DNA from: Pedobacter polaris
GTDB lineage: Bacteria > Bacteroidota > Bacteroidia > Sphingobacteriales > Sphingobacteriaceae
DNA: 64,000 nucleotides
Assembly (NCBI RefSeq): GCF_005116505.1
Contig: NZ_SWBR01000002.1
Span: 868,314 to 932,313, forward strand
Direction: 5' to 3'
Shown: in pieces, positions 20,043-28,071 of the stretch
How the letters are laid out: every line of letters begins with the position of its first letter
Position numbering within the stretch: the stretch's first letter is position 1
The notes under the pieces: model-generated
What the model saw: the letters and a program-made list of their open reading frames with translations, nothing else
What the model was told of the DNA's origin: nothing
Databases searched by the model: none
Program-made: the position numbers and the translations under genes

Positions 20043-20566
20043 GTCATGCTGAGCCTGTCGAAGCATCCTTTAGTTAGTACCACCGCACAACCTTGCCTCG
20101 GCTAATGGGCGCCGAAAGCCCTAGTCCTTTTTTTCTTGATGAAAAAAGTACCAAAAACATCAAGAAAGAACGATGCTTCCACCCACAAGCCTACGCATGG
20201 CCCGCCGTTCTTTCAGCCCAGCGCTCTTTGGACAGTGAGGATAGGAATGATTGGGGATTTTGATTTACAGACAATACTTGGGCTCCTGCAATAAACTGTG
20301 GGTTAAGCCCAAAGGCTGCTGTTTATTGCAGCAACTTTCCCTTTCTTACAACATTGATAGCACGCAGGGCTTATCCAGCAACGGAGAAAAAACTGGCAAA
20401 TGAAGGCATTGAGGGCGGGAAAAGGCATAGCTGTTTTGCCCTTCAGCAAAACCGTAGCCTGTGTTTGCAAGTTTTGTGAGAGGGCTAGAGCGCAAGGTTG
20501 CCTAGGAGAAGCCGAAGGGTTTGCCTTCTTTGCCCCTCAAAGAAGGTTGCCTCGCGGCAAAGAGCG
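20043..20566. repeat. Composite intergenic repeat, unit 2 (tandem copy of unit 1)
   Basis: It repeats modules A-B-C-F in the same order and orientation as unit 1, with modules B and C almost identical over several hundred bases. Near-identity over such a length in tandem points to a recent duplication or to homogenisation by recombination. Module F is at 20547-20560. Confidence 0.85.
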
Positions 20567-20584
20567 TTAACTAGTTATTCAGTT

Positions 20585-20860
20585 GTCATGCTGAGCCTGT
20601 AGAAGCACTTTTTATTATGCCAACGCACAGCCTTGCCTCGGCTCTTGGGCGCCGAAACCCCTAGTCCTTTTTTTCTTGATGAAAAAAGTACCAAAAACAT
20701 CAAGAAAGAACGATGCTTCCGCCCACAGGCCTAAGCGTGGCCCGCCGTTCTTTCAGCCCAACGCTCTCTGGAACAGTGGTAAACAGTAATGATTGGTGCT
20801 CTTGGTTTATGTACCTTACCTCCGCCGCCTCATCGTCATCTCGACCTTGGGAGATATCTA
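20585..20860. repeat. Composite intergenic repeat, unit 3 (A-B, then module G)
   Basis: A third module A (20585-20608) and B (about 20623-20783) follow directly. Module C is missing. Instead the unit continues to a CGTCATCTCGACCTTGGGAG element (module G, near 20830-20855), which recurs at 24.7, 33.0 and 33.2 kb. Confidence 0.75.
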
Positions 20861-20925
20861 CGACATACGAAGTAGTAATTCTAAACTGTCAAAAAAACCA
20901 CTAAAAAACAGAAAACATGTAATGA

Positions 20926-23007
20926 TTAATTTCCAATATAAAAGGTTTGACTAAAAGCGCCATTTGCTGCGATATCCCATGCCTCAACCCTTAGCCATTT
21001 TCTTCCAGTAAGTTTTGTTTTGAATTGGAACAACTTGTCGCCAAAAGCTCTGGTATTAGTCAGGTCAATTTTATCTCGGTATACCTTACTTCCATCCCCA
21101 GATATCACTTCGATAAAATTCATTGGGAATGTCCAGTTGAGCTTCAATTTAATATTTACATTGCCTCCGGTATCTAGTTGTATGGTCTCTCCAGATGTCT
21201 TTCCATTTATGGTAAGCTGAGGCATGAGCACTTCTCCGGTACTTGAAAAGAACTTACCCTTTTGCATGGCTGTTAATACTGGTTTCCATCCATCTTTGTA
21301 TTTGGGCAAATCATCTATCGCCAGGTAATTCACATTTAAATGTGCATACATCTCATTTTCAGGAGTTATGGTAAACAAGTCTGCTTCGGTTATGATGGTT
21401 TTCTTCTCGCCCCAATTGTTCATATCATCCAGTAGATCAAGTACACGTTTTCCCAATCTTGGCTGAGACAGGTCTGCAGGCATTGCCTTCCATGCGGCAC
21501 CCATAAAACGGTCTGATTTGAAAAATGCCTCTTCCTTATAAACATCAGGAGCATTAACAGAACCTTTTGTCCGCGCATGGGCAGTCCAGGCTAAGCCACC
21601 TTCCAATTCAAGGAGTTTGAGCATATCATCCTTATCTCCAATATGATAGATCTTTCCGTAAACGGGATGGTTTTCTACCAACGGAACTCCTTTTTTACGT
21701 GACATGATCCAATATACTTCGCTTGGAAAAAAATTGAGCCAGTGCCCGCCAAAAAACTCATTAGGTTCTTCGCCTGGTAAAAGAAGCAGTTGTTCATCCG
21801 AGTAGCGTTTGCACATTTCAAAAAGCATTTTCAGCTCCAGTAAACGCAATTCGTCTGGTCCATTTGGATGCGCAGTATAATGAAACTCAGCAAGATGAAC
21901 AATATCAATGCCCGTTTTCTTAAAAACGCTAACAAAATCTGGAACATCTGGCATGTCTTTATTAGCCATCATCACTTTCATTACAAACTCATTATGAAAA
22001 TGACTTGACATCGTTTTAAAGCCAGGTAATTTCACATAACTATCATTGTGGGTAAATTTCTTAACTTCAGTAAATGCAGCATTTTCATCAACAGGACTTA
22101 AATAACAGAAGAAATTTAACCTTTGCCTAGTTTGAGGCGGCGCATTAAACCATGGAACAAAGCGGTTATCACCTTTCAAATCCTGTCGGATACCCATACC
22201 ATAACCATCAAACATTTTCCGGTACTGGTTTCCGTACCAAGTAAATTTTAAGTTAAAAGCCTCATCCAATGGATAAAAGTACTGATGGGGAGCTGGGAAG
22301 ATGACAATTGCGCCCTCTTTTCCTTTAGCCGCAATAGCACGATATTTTACAGCAAGATTTTTAGCAGAATCTGTTGTATTCACGCTTTTGGTCATCGTGC
22401 TATCCTTGGTGCTGATCCATGAGATATTTTTCCAGCCTGCTTTTCTGTCAATTAATCCAGCATCGTAAACGATAGCAGTAGCATCTTGCTGGGTGCTGAT
22501 AACCGCAGCAATATTGAACATCGGACTACCATTATAAAAAGTAATTTCTAAATCTCCTGAAAAATGATCGGCCTTAAGTGAATTTATGCTAACGATAGTC
22601 TGGCTACCAATCGTTTTAACAGTTGCCGATAATTTCTCCAGTATTATAGGAAAGGTTTTATAAGGTTTTTGGGGTACCTTATCGAAGAATATATTCCAAC
22701 CGTTTTGAGACAACAGGTCTCTTTTACCTATACTCAAAAGAAAGGCGGGATCAAGATTGGTGGAAACTGTTTTAACAGCACCTTTGACTCCTACAGCTAT
22801 CGTTTTAAATAAGGGTTGGCCTGCAGTCATATCCAGTGTAACTTGGCCTGTGTTGTCGCCACCGGCGGGCCATTTCAGATCGAGGATATTGCCTTTCTGG
22901 ACGAGTGTAACTTCGTTTTTACGGTTAAACTGACTGGTATTTACTTTAAATTGCGCGGAAACTGTGGAACTGGCCAACAGCAAAAAAATTAGGATCTTAC
23001 TATTCAT
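20926..23007 (-). CDS. Secreted CehA/McbA-like (PHP-superfamily) metallohydrolase-like protein
   Basis: A 693-aa protein with a signal peptide (ILIFLLLASSTVSAQ). The first half, about 20-300, is beta-rich and unassigned. The second half has PHP-like metal-site segments in the expected order: SSHFHNEF, IDIVHLAEFHYTAHPNG, LLLPGEEPNEFFGGHWLNFF and AWTAHARTKGS. The C-terminal 100 residues look like a beta-sandwich. CehA/McbA-type proteins hydrolyse phosphoester, ester or carbamate bonds, but many members have no known substrate. The gene stands alone between repeats and a 175-bp gap to the transglutaminase-like gene, whose transcript may read into it. Family assignment is moderate; function is open. 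Confidence 0.6.
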   Translation of the reverse strand: MNSKILIFLLLASSTVSAQFKVNTSQFNRKNEVTLVQKGNILDLKWPAGGDNTGQVTLDMTAGQPLFKTIAVGVKGAVKTVSTNLDPAFLLSIGKRDLLSQNGWNIFFDKVPQKPYKTFPIILEKLSATVKTIGSQTIVSINSLKADHFSGDLEITFYNGSPMFNIAAVISTQQDATAIVYDAGLIDRKAGWKNISWISTKDSTMTKSVNTTDSAKNLAVKYRAIAAKGKEGAIVIFPAPHQYFYPLDEAFNLKFTWYGNQYRKMFDGYGMGIRQDLKGDNRFVPWFNAPPQTRQRLNFFCYLSPVDENAAFTEVKKFTHNDSYVKLPGFKTMSSHFHNEFVMKVMMANKDMPDVPDFVSVFKKTGIDIVHLAEFHYTAHPNGPDELRLLELKMLFEMCKRYSDEQLLLLPGEEPNEFFGGHWLNFFPSEVYWIMSRKKGVPLVENHPVYGKIYHIGDKDDMLKLLELEGGLAWTAHARTKGSVNAPDVYKEEAFFKSDRFMGAAWKAMPADLSQPRLGKRVLDLLDDMNNWGEKKTIITEADLFTITPENEMYAHLNVNYLAIDDLPKYKDGWKPVLTAMQKGKFFSSTGEVLMPQLTINGKTSGETIQLDTGGNVNIKLKLNWTFPMNFIEVISGDGSKVYRDKIDLTNTRAFGDKLFQFKTKLTGRKWLRVEAWDIAANGAFSQTFYIGN

Positions 23008-23182
23008 ACTGGGTTTCTTTTGAAACCCTAACTTACATTTTTTTCTTTAAAGTTAAAACATATTCAAGTTCGAACAGATTTGAGATGAGAGGTATAGGGT
23101 ACGACAAAGACATTACCAACTCGATAAACTTGTTTTCAGCCCTACAAAAAACACTTCTCTACAAAGTTCTGGGAAATGGTAT

Positions 23183-24343
23183 TTATTTAGGGATAGTCCA
23201 GAACAAATTCGGATTATTTGTTTTGTAATAGGTAAACTTAACGCCATTCTTTTCGTTGACTGACTCTCTTTTTTGTGGAGTTTGCACAATACCGTCCAAT
23301 GGTAGCAGTTCTACATAAGCTACTTCCTTACCACTTATCCAAGTTTCTGAATCGTATTGGCTCACCAAAGGGGTTTCTAAACGATAAAGGTTTTTTGCCA
23401 TGTAGGTTTGCAGGTAATGTTCTTTGGATTGCAATGAGGTTCGATTCCAGTTCGCATCTGCATTTAACAACAATGGCATTCCTTTTATCAATCGTTCTCT
23501 TACTTCTTGTATACCTAAAAGACTGCCTTTTTCATCCATAACATAGGCATCAAACGTAGGATCTATCCATATCCATTTTTTTAAATCTTTACTATATACC
23601 ATATTGATGACATGACAGTCGTCGAATTTAGTTTCTTTGGGCATGCAGGTAATGTACCTAGAGGTAATGCCCATCGATAAATAACACTCATTTAATACGG
23701 TAGCCAACATTCTGCAGTTTACCCCACGGTTTTCTGCTTTGCATACCTTAATCAGATCAATTGCATTTTTAAGTGTTGGATTGTTGCTGCTGCCATCGTG
23801 CCTAATTAGGTTGTGTACCCAGTGCAAAAGGTTAAATACCTTAGAAAGTTCGTTGCCGTTGCCTGCAATAGAATCTAATTTCAGCTCCTTCCTAATACGT
23901 ACAAGATTAGGGTTGTCCATTGATTGATAAGTAAATTTAGGGATTTCCCGCTGATCTGAAAAATTGTATTTCTCTGCTTTGCGAAGTGTGTCTAAATAAG
24001 CAGGTGGATTTCTATTCGGTGCCTTTGGATCGTATTTTACTTGTGTCCTAGCAGTATCTTTACCATTAACTACTATGATAAAATTATATTCCCCAACTTT
24101 AGGATCAACATTAAAAGAAATAGATTCCTGATTGGTATAAAACGTTACTTTTTTGGCTGAAGTGGTGTAAACATCTAGCTTTTGTGCAGGTTCAATGGTC
24201 CATGCATTTTTTCTGACTGGATTGTTATCATCTTTAATATCCACTTGTGTGGAAGTTGCTTTAATGATAGGTAGTTTCTTTTGTGCAAAGACAGCGTTTA
24301 CAGAAAGAAAAAGTATGATAATGGGGAAAAGTTTAGTTTTCAT
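23183..24343 (-). CDS. Secreted transglutaminase-like domain protein
   Basis: A 386-aa protein with a signal peptide (PIIILFLSVNAVFAQ). A transglutaminase-like cysteine-protease core is visible with its triad: Cys in NRGVNCRMLATVLNECYLSM, His in DDCHVINMVY and Asp in WIWIDPTFDAYV. The N-terminal 110 residues resemble a beta-sandwich. Members act on peptides or as cross-linkers, and some are inactive scaffolds; nothing here shows which. It could be co-transcribed with the PHP-like gene 175 bp downstream. Confidence 0.8.
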   Translation of the reverse strand: MKTKLFPIIILFLSVNAVFAQKKLPIIKATSTQVDIKDDNNPVRKNAWTIEPAQKLDVYTTSAKKVTFYTNQESISFNVDPKVGEYNFIIVVNGKDTARTQVKYDPKAPNRNPPAYLDTLRKAEKYNFSDQREIPKFTYQSMDNPNLVRIRKELKLDSIAGNGNELSKVFNLLHWVHNLIRHDGSSNNPTLKNAIDLIKVCKAENRGVNCRMLATVLNECYLSMGITSRYITCMPKETKFDDCHVINMVYSKDLKKWIWIDPTFDAYVMDEKGSLLGIQEVRERLIKGMPLLLNADANWNRTSLQSKEHYLQTYMAKNLYRLETPLVSQYDSETWISGKEVAYVELLPLDGIVQTPQKRESVNEKNGVKFTYYKTNNPNLFWTIPK

Positions 24344-24471
24344 TCAATTCAGCGTTTAAAGATGGGGTGTTTTAATATAAGACGATCAGAGGTTTTAGAA
24401 CGTTGCATTTAAATTAAAATATTTATTCGCAAGGGCAATTGTCAATGCAGAGCTTCTCGACGCAATCAACT

Positions 24472-24852
24472 GTCATGCTGAGCCTGTAGAAGCACTCTTT
24501 TAGCTACCAGTGCCAGGCTTGCCTCAGCTCATCGGCGCCGAAGCCCTAGTCCTTTTTTTCTTGATGAAAAAAGTACCAAAAAACATCAAGAAAGAACGAT
24601 GCTTCGCCCACAGGCCTTCGCATGGCCCGCCGTTCTTTCATCCCAACGTCTTGGGACAGTGAGGAATAGGAGAATTTTGAGGTTTTTAGTGTAAATATCT
24701 ACACCGCTCCACTAACCGTCATTTCGACCTTGGGAGAAATCTCCCACCTATGAGCAGTGCATTACTGTCATGCTGAGCCTGTCGAAGCATCCTTAAGTTC
24801 AGAGAACATAATTCATCGCTTGTAGATTCTTCACTACGCTCTGAATGACAAA
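24472..24852. repeat. Composite intergenic repeat, unit 4 (A-B-D-G-A)
   Basis: Module A (24472-24495) and B (about 24506-24662) are followed by a segment D (about 24663-24712) and a G element near 24713-24743 with the short stem GGGAGAAATCTCCC. A second module A and a GATTCTTCACTACGCTCTGA element follow. The same order recurs at 32786-33163. Confidence 0.8.
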
Positions 24853-24894
24853 TACCCATAAATTTTATTATCAGATTTAACAAATCTACAATTC

Positions 24895-24924
24895 CAAAAA
24901 AAAGCTGCCATTGCTGGCAGCCTT
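24895..24924 (-). terminator. Intrinsic terminator of the Hsp20 gene
   Basis: GCTGCCA (24904-24910) pairs with TGGCAGC (24915-24921). On the minus strand the hairpin is followed by at least seven T. It lies 23 bp past the hsp20 stop. Confidence 0.88.
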
Positions 24925-24946
24925 TAATCTTATGATTTTAAATCCC

Positions 24947-25393
24947 TTAGCTGATAGAAATCTGGCGAGCAACCATTTTCGCTTCTTCCCTTTTTGGGAT
25001 CTCAACATGCAGGATCCCATTGTTATATTTGGCCTCGATGCCATTGTCATCTGCACTGTCAGGTAAGGTGAACGAACGGGTAAACGAACTGTAATTGAAT
25101 TCTTTTCTGCTAAAGTTCTTACCCTCTTCTTGGTTCGACAGTTCTTTGGCTACTGAAATCGTTAGCATCTTGTGTTCAAGGTTAACCTTGAAATCTTCTT
25201 TTGCCAAACCAGGAGCTGCAAGCTCTATCTGGAAATGGTCTGCAGTTTCGCAGATGTTTACCGCAGGTAGCAGCGCCATGTCACGACCGGTAAAGAAGCT
25301 GTCGGTAAAGATTGAATCGAACACATTGTTGAATGAAGGTACAAGACCTCTTTGGCTGTTGTTTTTGTCTGAATTGAATTTAACTAGTGTCAT
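24947..25393 (-). CDS. Hsp20/alpha-crystallin small heat shock protein
   Basis: A 148-aa chaperone that holds unfolding proteins in large oligomers in the cytoplasm. The alpha-crystallin domain covers about 45-140, with PAVNICETADHFQIELAAPG, LTISVAKEL and the conserved YNNGILHVEIPKRE near the end; a short basic-free tail ends ARQISIS. The start is set by a strong AAGGAGGA at 25401-25408, eight bases before the ATG and unusual for this phylum. A terminator follows, so the gene is monocistronic. Confidence 0.96.
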   Translation of the reverse strand: MTLVKFNSDKNNSQRGLVPSFNNVFDSIFTDSFFTGRDMALLPAVNICETADHFQIELAAPGLAKEDFKVNLEHKMLTISVAKELSNQEEGKNFSRKEFNYSSFTRSFTLPDSADDNGIEAKYNNGILHVEIPKREEAKMVARQISIS

Positions 25394-25400
25394 TGGTTTT

Positions 25401-25485
25401 TCCTCCTTAATTTTTTTAATGATTGAAACTATGATTAATTAAAATGGAATTTGTCCCAAAAACCTATATACAAGTGGTATGCCAA
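25401..25485 (-). promoter_or_regulatory. hsp20 leader: strong Shine-Dalgarno and sigma-54-like promoter match
   Basis: AAGGAGGA is at 25401-25408. Further up, the minus strand reads TTGGCAT-ACCAC-TTGTA (25469-25485), close to the -24/-12 form TTGGCAC-N5-TTGCA with correct spacing but GT instead of GC at -12. TATAGGTTTTTGG next to it could instead be a degenerate -7 box. Which promoter is used cannot be decided here. Confidence 0.4.
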
Positions 25486-25690
25486 GGCTTATTTGGCATT
25501 TTAAAACTGAAAAAATTTCAGGAATTATGAAAATTTTTCAGTTTGAGTTGACAATTTTTCATAATAACTATTGTCAACAATTGGCCAGTTATCCAAACCT
25601 TCCACAACATTTGCCACAGCGAGTAATATTTATTTTGCAGCCGAAGGACCCTTGCCAAAACAAATCTGTTTCTGAAACAGACCTAAAAAG

Positions 25691-25721
25691 AAAGCGAGAA
25701 AGACCAAAGACCCTTCCCGCT
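25691..25721 (-). terminator. Intrinsic terminator closing the DUF2589 operon
   Basis: On the minus strand an AGCGGGAAGG...TTTCTCGCT hairpin with a CTTTGGTC loop region is followed by TTCTTTTT. It lies 125 bp past the last gene of the cluster. Near-identical hairpins occur at 43117-43153 and 56915-56951. Confidence 0.8.
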
Positions 25722-25844
25722 TATTTAAATTAACACCATCGGAATATTAAATACCGAAAGAATTGAGATGTTTTACTCGACCCATATTTGAAAACTGGGC
25801 ATCTACAATTATTTTAGTTAAAATTGGCTCATAGCGGTTGATGG

Positions 25845-26126
25845 TTATCTAAATCGAATGATATCAGCAGCTCCACCATTTCCAGTAAATAGAACTGTTG
25901 CCGGATTTGCTGCTCCATTAGCCGCAACAAAAGTGGCTACATAAGTTCTTCCCGCTACAAATCCCCCTGTTTTATTGGGATAAGCTACAGCTCCACAACT
26001 AACACTGGTAATTGTAATTGGTAATTGATCTAGGCTGGTATTATTTGCCATATTACCACCTAGCTGATTTACACCGTCTCTTAATTGTAGTTGTTGCCCT
26101 GTAGTATTTCTTACTAGTAATGCCAT
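25845..26126 (-). CDS. Small hypothetical protein, tandem paralogue 2
   Basis: A 93-aa protein without signal peptide or membrane segment, rich in Gly, Asn and Thr. MALLVRNTTGQQLQLRDGVN, DQLPITITSV and a C-terminal LFTGNGGAADIIRFR align end to end with the 89-aa protein encoded just upstream. The alternating hydrophobic pattern suggests a small beta-sandwich. I do not recognise a family. It is the last gene of the DUF2589 cluster and shares a conserved leader with its paralogue, so both are probably expressed together with the cluster. Confidence 0.7.
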   Translation of the reverse strand: MALLVRNTTGQQLQLRDGVNQLGGNMANNTSLDQLPITITSVSCGAVAYPNKTGGFVAGRTYVATFVAANGAANPATVLFTGNGGAADIIRFR

Positions 26127-26142
26127 AACTTTATGTTTTAAA

Positions 26143-26187
26143 GATTGTGCCTACTCTAATTCGGTTTTTCAGCTTCCACCTTTGTCA
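26143..26187 (-). repeat. Conserved leader of small paralogue 2
   Basis: The minus strand reads GGTGGAAGCTGAAAAACCG... and ends in AGAGTAGGC. The same block with few changes precedes the other paralogue at 26487-26522. Duplicated together with the gene, it may be a cis-acting RNA element or simply a remnant of the duplication. Confidence 0.6.
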
Positions 26188-26199
26188 ATTAGCTCATTG

Positions 26200-26469
26200 T
26201 TAGCTGAACGTAACTATATCAGCTGCACCATTTCCAGTAAACCGAACCATGTTAGGGTTTCCATTTCCAGCAGGCACAAATGTTGCGCTGTAATTACTGT
26301 TAACCAAAAGACCTCCTCTTTTGTTGTGATAGCCAACATTTCCAAGTGTAATGCTGGTAATGGTAATTGGCAGTTGCTGACCTATTGCTGCAGGTCCTAG
26401 ATTTGCCAATTGATTTCCACCGTCCCATAGCTCAAGCTGTTGGCCGGTGTTGTTTGTAACTGATGCCAT
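26200..26469 (-). CDS. Small hypothetical protein, tandem paralogue 1
   Basis: An 89-aa protein without signal peptide. MASVTNNTGQQLELWDGGNQ, GQQLPITITSITLGNVGYHN and VRFTGNGAADIVTFS match the downstream 93-aa protein along the whole length. No known domain is recognised. The conserved C-terminal F-T-G-N-G-x-A-D-I-[VI]-x-F motif is the most constrained part. The gene follows the third DUF2589-type gene by 59 bp, in the same direction, and belongs to that cluster. Confidence 0.7.
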   Translation of the reverse strand: MASVTNNTGQQLELWDGGNQLANLGPAAIGQQLPITITSITLGNVGYHNKRGGLLVNSNYSATFVPAGNGNPNMVRFTGNGAADIVTFS

Positions 26470-26486
26470 AATTTTATGTTTTTAAA

Positions 26487-26522
26487 TATTGCCTACTCTG
26501 ATCAGGTTTTTCGGCTTCCACC
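26487..26522 (-). repeat. Conserved leader of small paralogue 1
   Basis: The minus strand reads GGTGGAAGCCGAAAAACCTG... and ends in AGAGTAGGC, about 20 bases before the ATG region of the 89-aa gene. It is the partner of 26143-26187. Confidence 0.6.
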
Positions 26523-26528
26523 TTTTAT

Positions 26529-27083
26529 TTAAGATAACTGTCTTTTCAAAATAGCCTCATAACCTTCTACTAATAACTTATATCCTTCCGAGGTTTCTTG
26601 TGGAGCGAGGGATATTTCAATTTTACCCCAGGCCATTTTTGGTTTTTTCTTAAAGAAGCCACCATTACCTTCATTGCCAAGATCTAGTTGAACTTCACCA
26701 TTAACTACAGCCATTTTAAAACTGGCAGTAATGGTAGCCTTATCTATTTTAGACATTGTTAGTGGCACTAAAGTGATCAGCGGAACTGAAACTTCCAGGT
26801 TTTCAACCGTACCATCATTACCAAGATGTGGATATTCGAGAATAACACTTCTAGGAACCAGTGTATGTTTATCAGGCACAGGTGCACCTTTAACATTTGG
26901 TTGTTCTTTATCTTCATCATCGAGTGGTTGATAATCTCCCATGTTAGATGTTTGATGATCACCAACCTTAGGCCCTTCGATAAAATATTTATCTAAGAGT
27001 GATATATTTTTATCCATCAATGCATCACTGGCACTGATAATAGCCTCTTGAATGGCGTTTACAAATAGTTTAAAACTGATCAT
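26529..27083 (-). CDS. DUF2589-type protein (divergent)
   Basis: A 184-aa cytoplasmic-looking protein. MISFKLFVNAIQEAIISASD at the N-terminus and NLEVSVPLITLVPLTMSKID (then KATITASFKM) in the middle match the DUF2589 (PF11655) layout: an N-terminal helix, then a beta-rich domain with a PL[IL]T[IL]VPL core. The middle, about 45-75, is acidic and probably disordered. It is the most diverged of three paralogues in this cluster. The function of DUF2589 is not known; the gene lies between a zinc-ribbon gene and the 89-aa gene. Confidence 0.65.
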   Translation of the reverse strand: MISFKLFVNAIQEAIISASDALMDKNISLLDKYFIEGPKVGDHQTSNMGDYQPLDDEDKEQPNVKGAPVPDKHTLVPRSVILEYPHLGNDGTVENLEVSVPLITLVPLTMSKIDKATITASFKMAVVNGEVQLDLGNEGNGGFFKKKPKMAWGKIEISLAPQETSEGYKLLVEGYEAILKRQLS

Positions 27084-27114
27084 GATTGATATAATTTATA
27101 GGTGGTTGTTCTAA

Positions 27115-27312
27115 TTATTTTGAAGTTTTTCCTTTTGCTGCTTCCAATTTCTCCATCGTTTCTTGAACAAGTTCTTTGCTTTCTGGAGCTAGTCCAACCG
27201 ATGCTGCACAATTAGGACATGCAAATTGTACGCCCATCATCAATTGTTTAGTATCGAATGGGATTCCAGTACTACAAACTGGACAAGGGATATTTTGACT
27301 TTGCGCTATCAT
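27115..27312 (-). CDS. Small zinc-ribbon protein
   Basis: A 65-aa protein with two CPxC knuckles (IPCPVCSTGIPFD and FACPNCAASVGL) that would bind one zinc ion, followed by a charged helix (SKELVQETMEKLEAAKGK). It has no signal peptide. It sits 18 bp downstream of a DUF2589 gene and 31 bp upstream of another, so it is part of the operon. It may be an adaptor or nucleic-acid contact; that is not shown by the sequence. Confidence 0.8.
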   Translation of the reverse strand: MIAQSQNIPCPVCSTGIPFDTKQLMMGVQFACPNCAASVGLAPESKELVQETMEKLEAAKGKTSK

Positions 27313-27330
27313 GTTGTTTATTTTAATTGT

Positions 27331-28008
27331 TTAATTTTCTGGTTTATTTTCTGTTGGCACTGCCTGAATAGACTTGGTATAAATATCAATGATGGTAAGT
27401 ACACCTGCAGGCAACGGAAGCGTAGCTGCATTGAGATTGATTTTTATTTTATTTAAAGTCTTACTCTGATTTGCCGAACCGCGTTCGCTATTTGAGCCCG
27501 AATCGCTTACTTTACCATAGAGTTGTGCTTTACGATCGGTAATCGTGTTATTCGATTCATTTGCACTACCTGATGGCTTGGAAGCTACCGAGGTAATTTC
27601 CATATCGAAATCTATATTTACCTTCTCTACCGCCAAAGAATTTAACGGAACAATGGTGAGCAAGGGCAAGGTAAAATGGGTAGTTACCATTTGCATCGAC
27701 TGCGGAATTGCCGGTGTGGCTTCAACTGCTTCAACTACAGGCATTACACCTGGTGCCGAAGCGGCTACTGCTTTTACAGCAGCTTTGCCAGGGTCAATTA
27801 CAGGTTTGGTTAATGCCATCTGTATCAGAATCGGCTCATAACTCTCTCCATTTTTCTTAAAACAGTATTCAAGCAAAAACCTGGTCTGACCTTGTGCCAT
27901 TACCACGTTGGCCTTTGAAACTGCCACAAGTGGAGCACTAATTAATGATTCAATATCCAATGCTTTACTAAAGTTTGGGTTGAATTCTCGATTCGTTACT
28001 TTTGGCAT
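27331..28008 (-). CDS. DUF2589 domain-containing protein
   Basis: A 225-aa protein paralogous to the 259-aa gene product upstream. ISAPLVAVSKANVVMAQGQT followed by RFLLEYCF forms the N-terminal helical part; FTLPLLTIVPLNSLAVEKVN and IDFDMEITSV form the DUF2589 core; LPLPAGVLTIIDIYTKSI is a conserved C-terminal strand-helix. The linker between them is Ala/Pro-rich and differs between the paralogues. There is no signal peptide or TM helix. A perfect 13-bp hairpin separates it from the upstream paralogue. Confidence 0.8.
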   Translation of the reverse strand: MPKVTNREFNPNFSKALDIESLISAPLVAVSKANVVMAQGQTRFLLEYCFKKNGESYEPILIQMALTKPVIDPGKAAVKAVAASAPGVMPVVEAVEATPAIPQSMQMVTTHFTLPLLTIVPLNSLAVEKVNIDFDMEITSVASKPSGSANESNNTITDRKAQLYGKVSDSGSNSERGSANQSKTLNKIKINLNAATLPLPAGVLTIIDIYTKSIQAVPTENKPEN

Positions 28009-28032
28009 AATAATTTATAATTAATTGGTGAA

Positions 28033-28061
28033 CAAATAAGTTAGCCGAGCTAACTTATTTG
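28033..28061. repeat. Perfect 13-bp hairpin between two DUF2589 genes
   Basis: CAAATAAGTTAGC (28033-28045) and its exact complement (28049-28061) flank a 3-nt loop. No T-run follows on the minus strand, so it looks more like an mRNA stability or processing element that sets the relative level of the two paralogues than a terminator. Confidence 0.7.
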
Positions 28062-28071
28062 ATTTGTTAAT

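Noticed and set aside
19393..20904. Several ORFs of 60-90 codons in both strands of the repeat field (similar ones at 38999-39818)
   Set aside because: They are translations of the repeated modules. Different copies give different frames and ends, none has a family match or good start signal, and the DNA pairing explains the conservation better.
25479..25733. 84-codon plus-strand ORF between hsp20 and the small paralogue
   Set aside because: It runs through the hsp20 promoter region and the DUF2589 operon terminator, has no recognisable domain and an unnatural composition.
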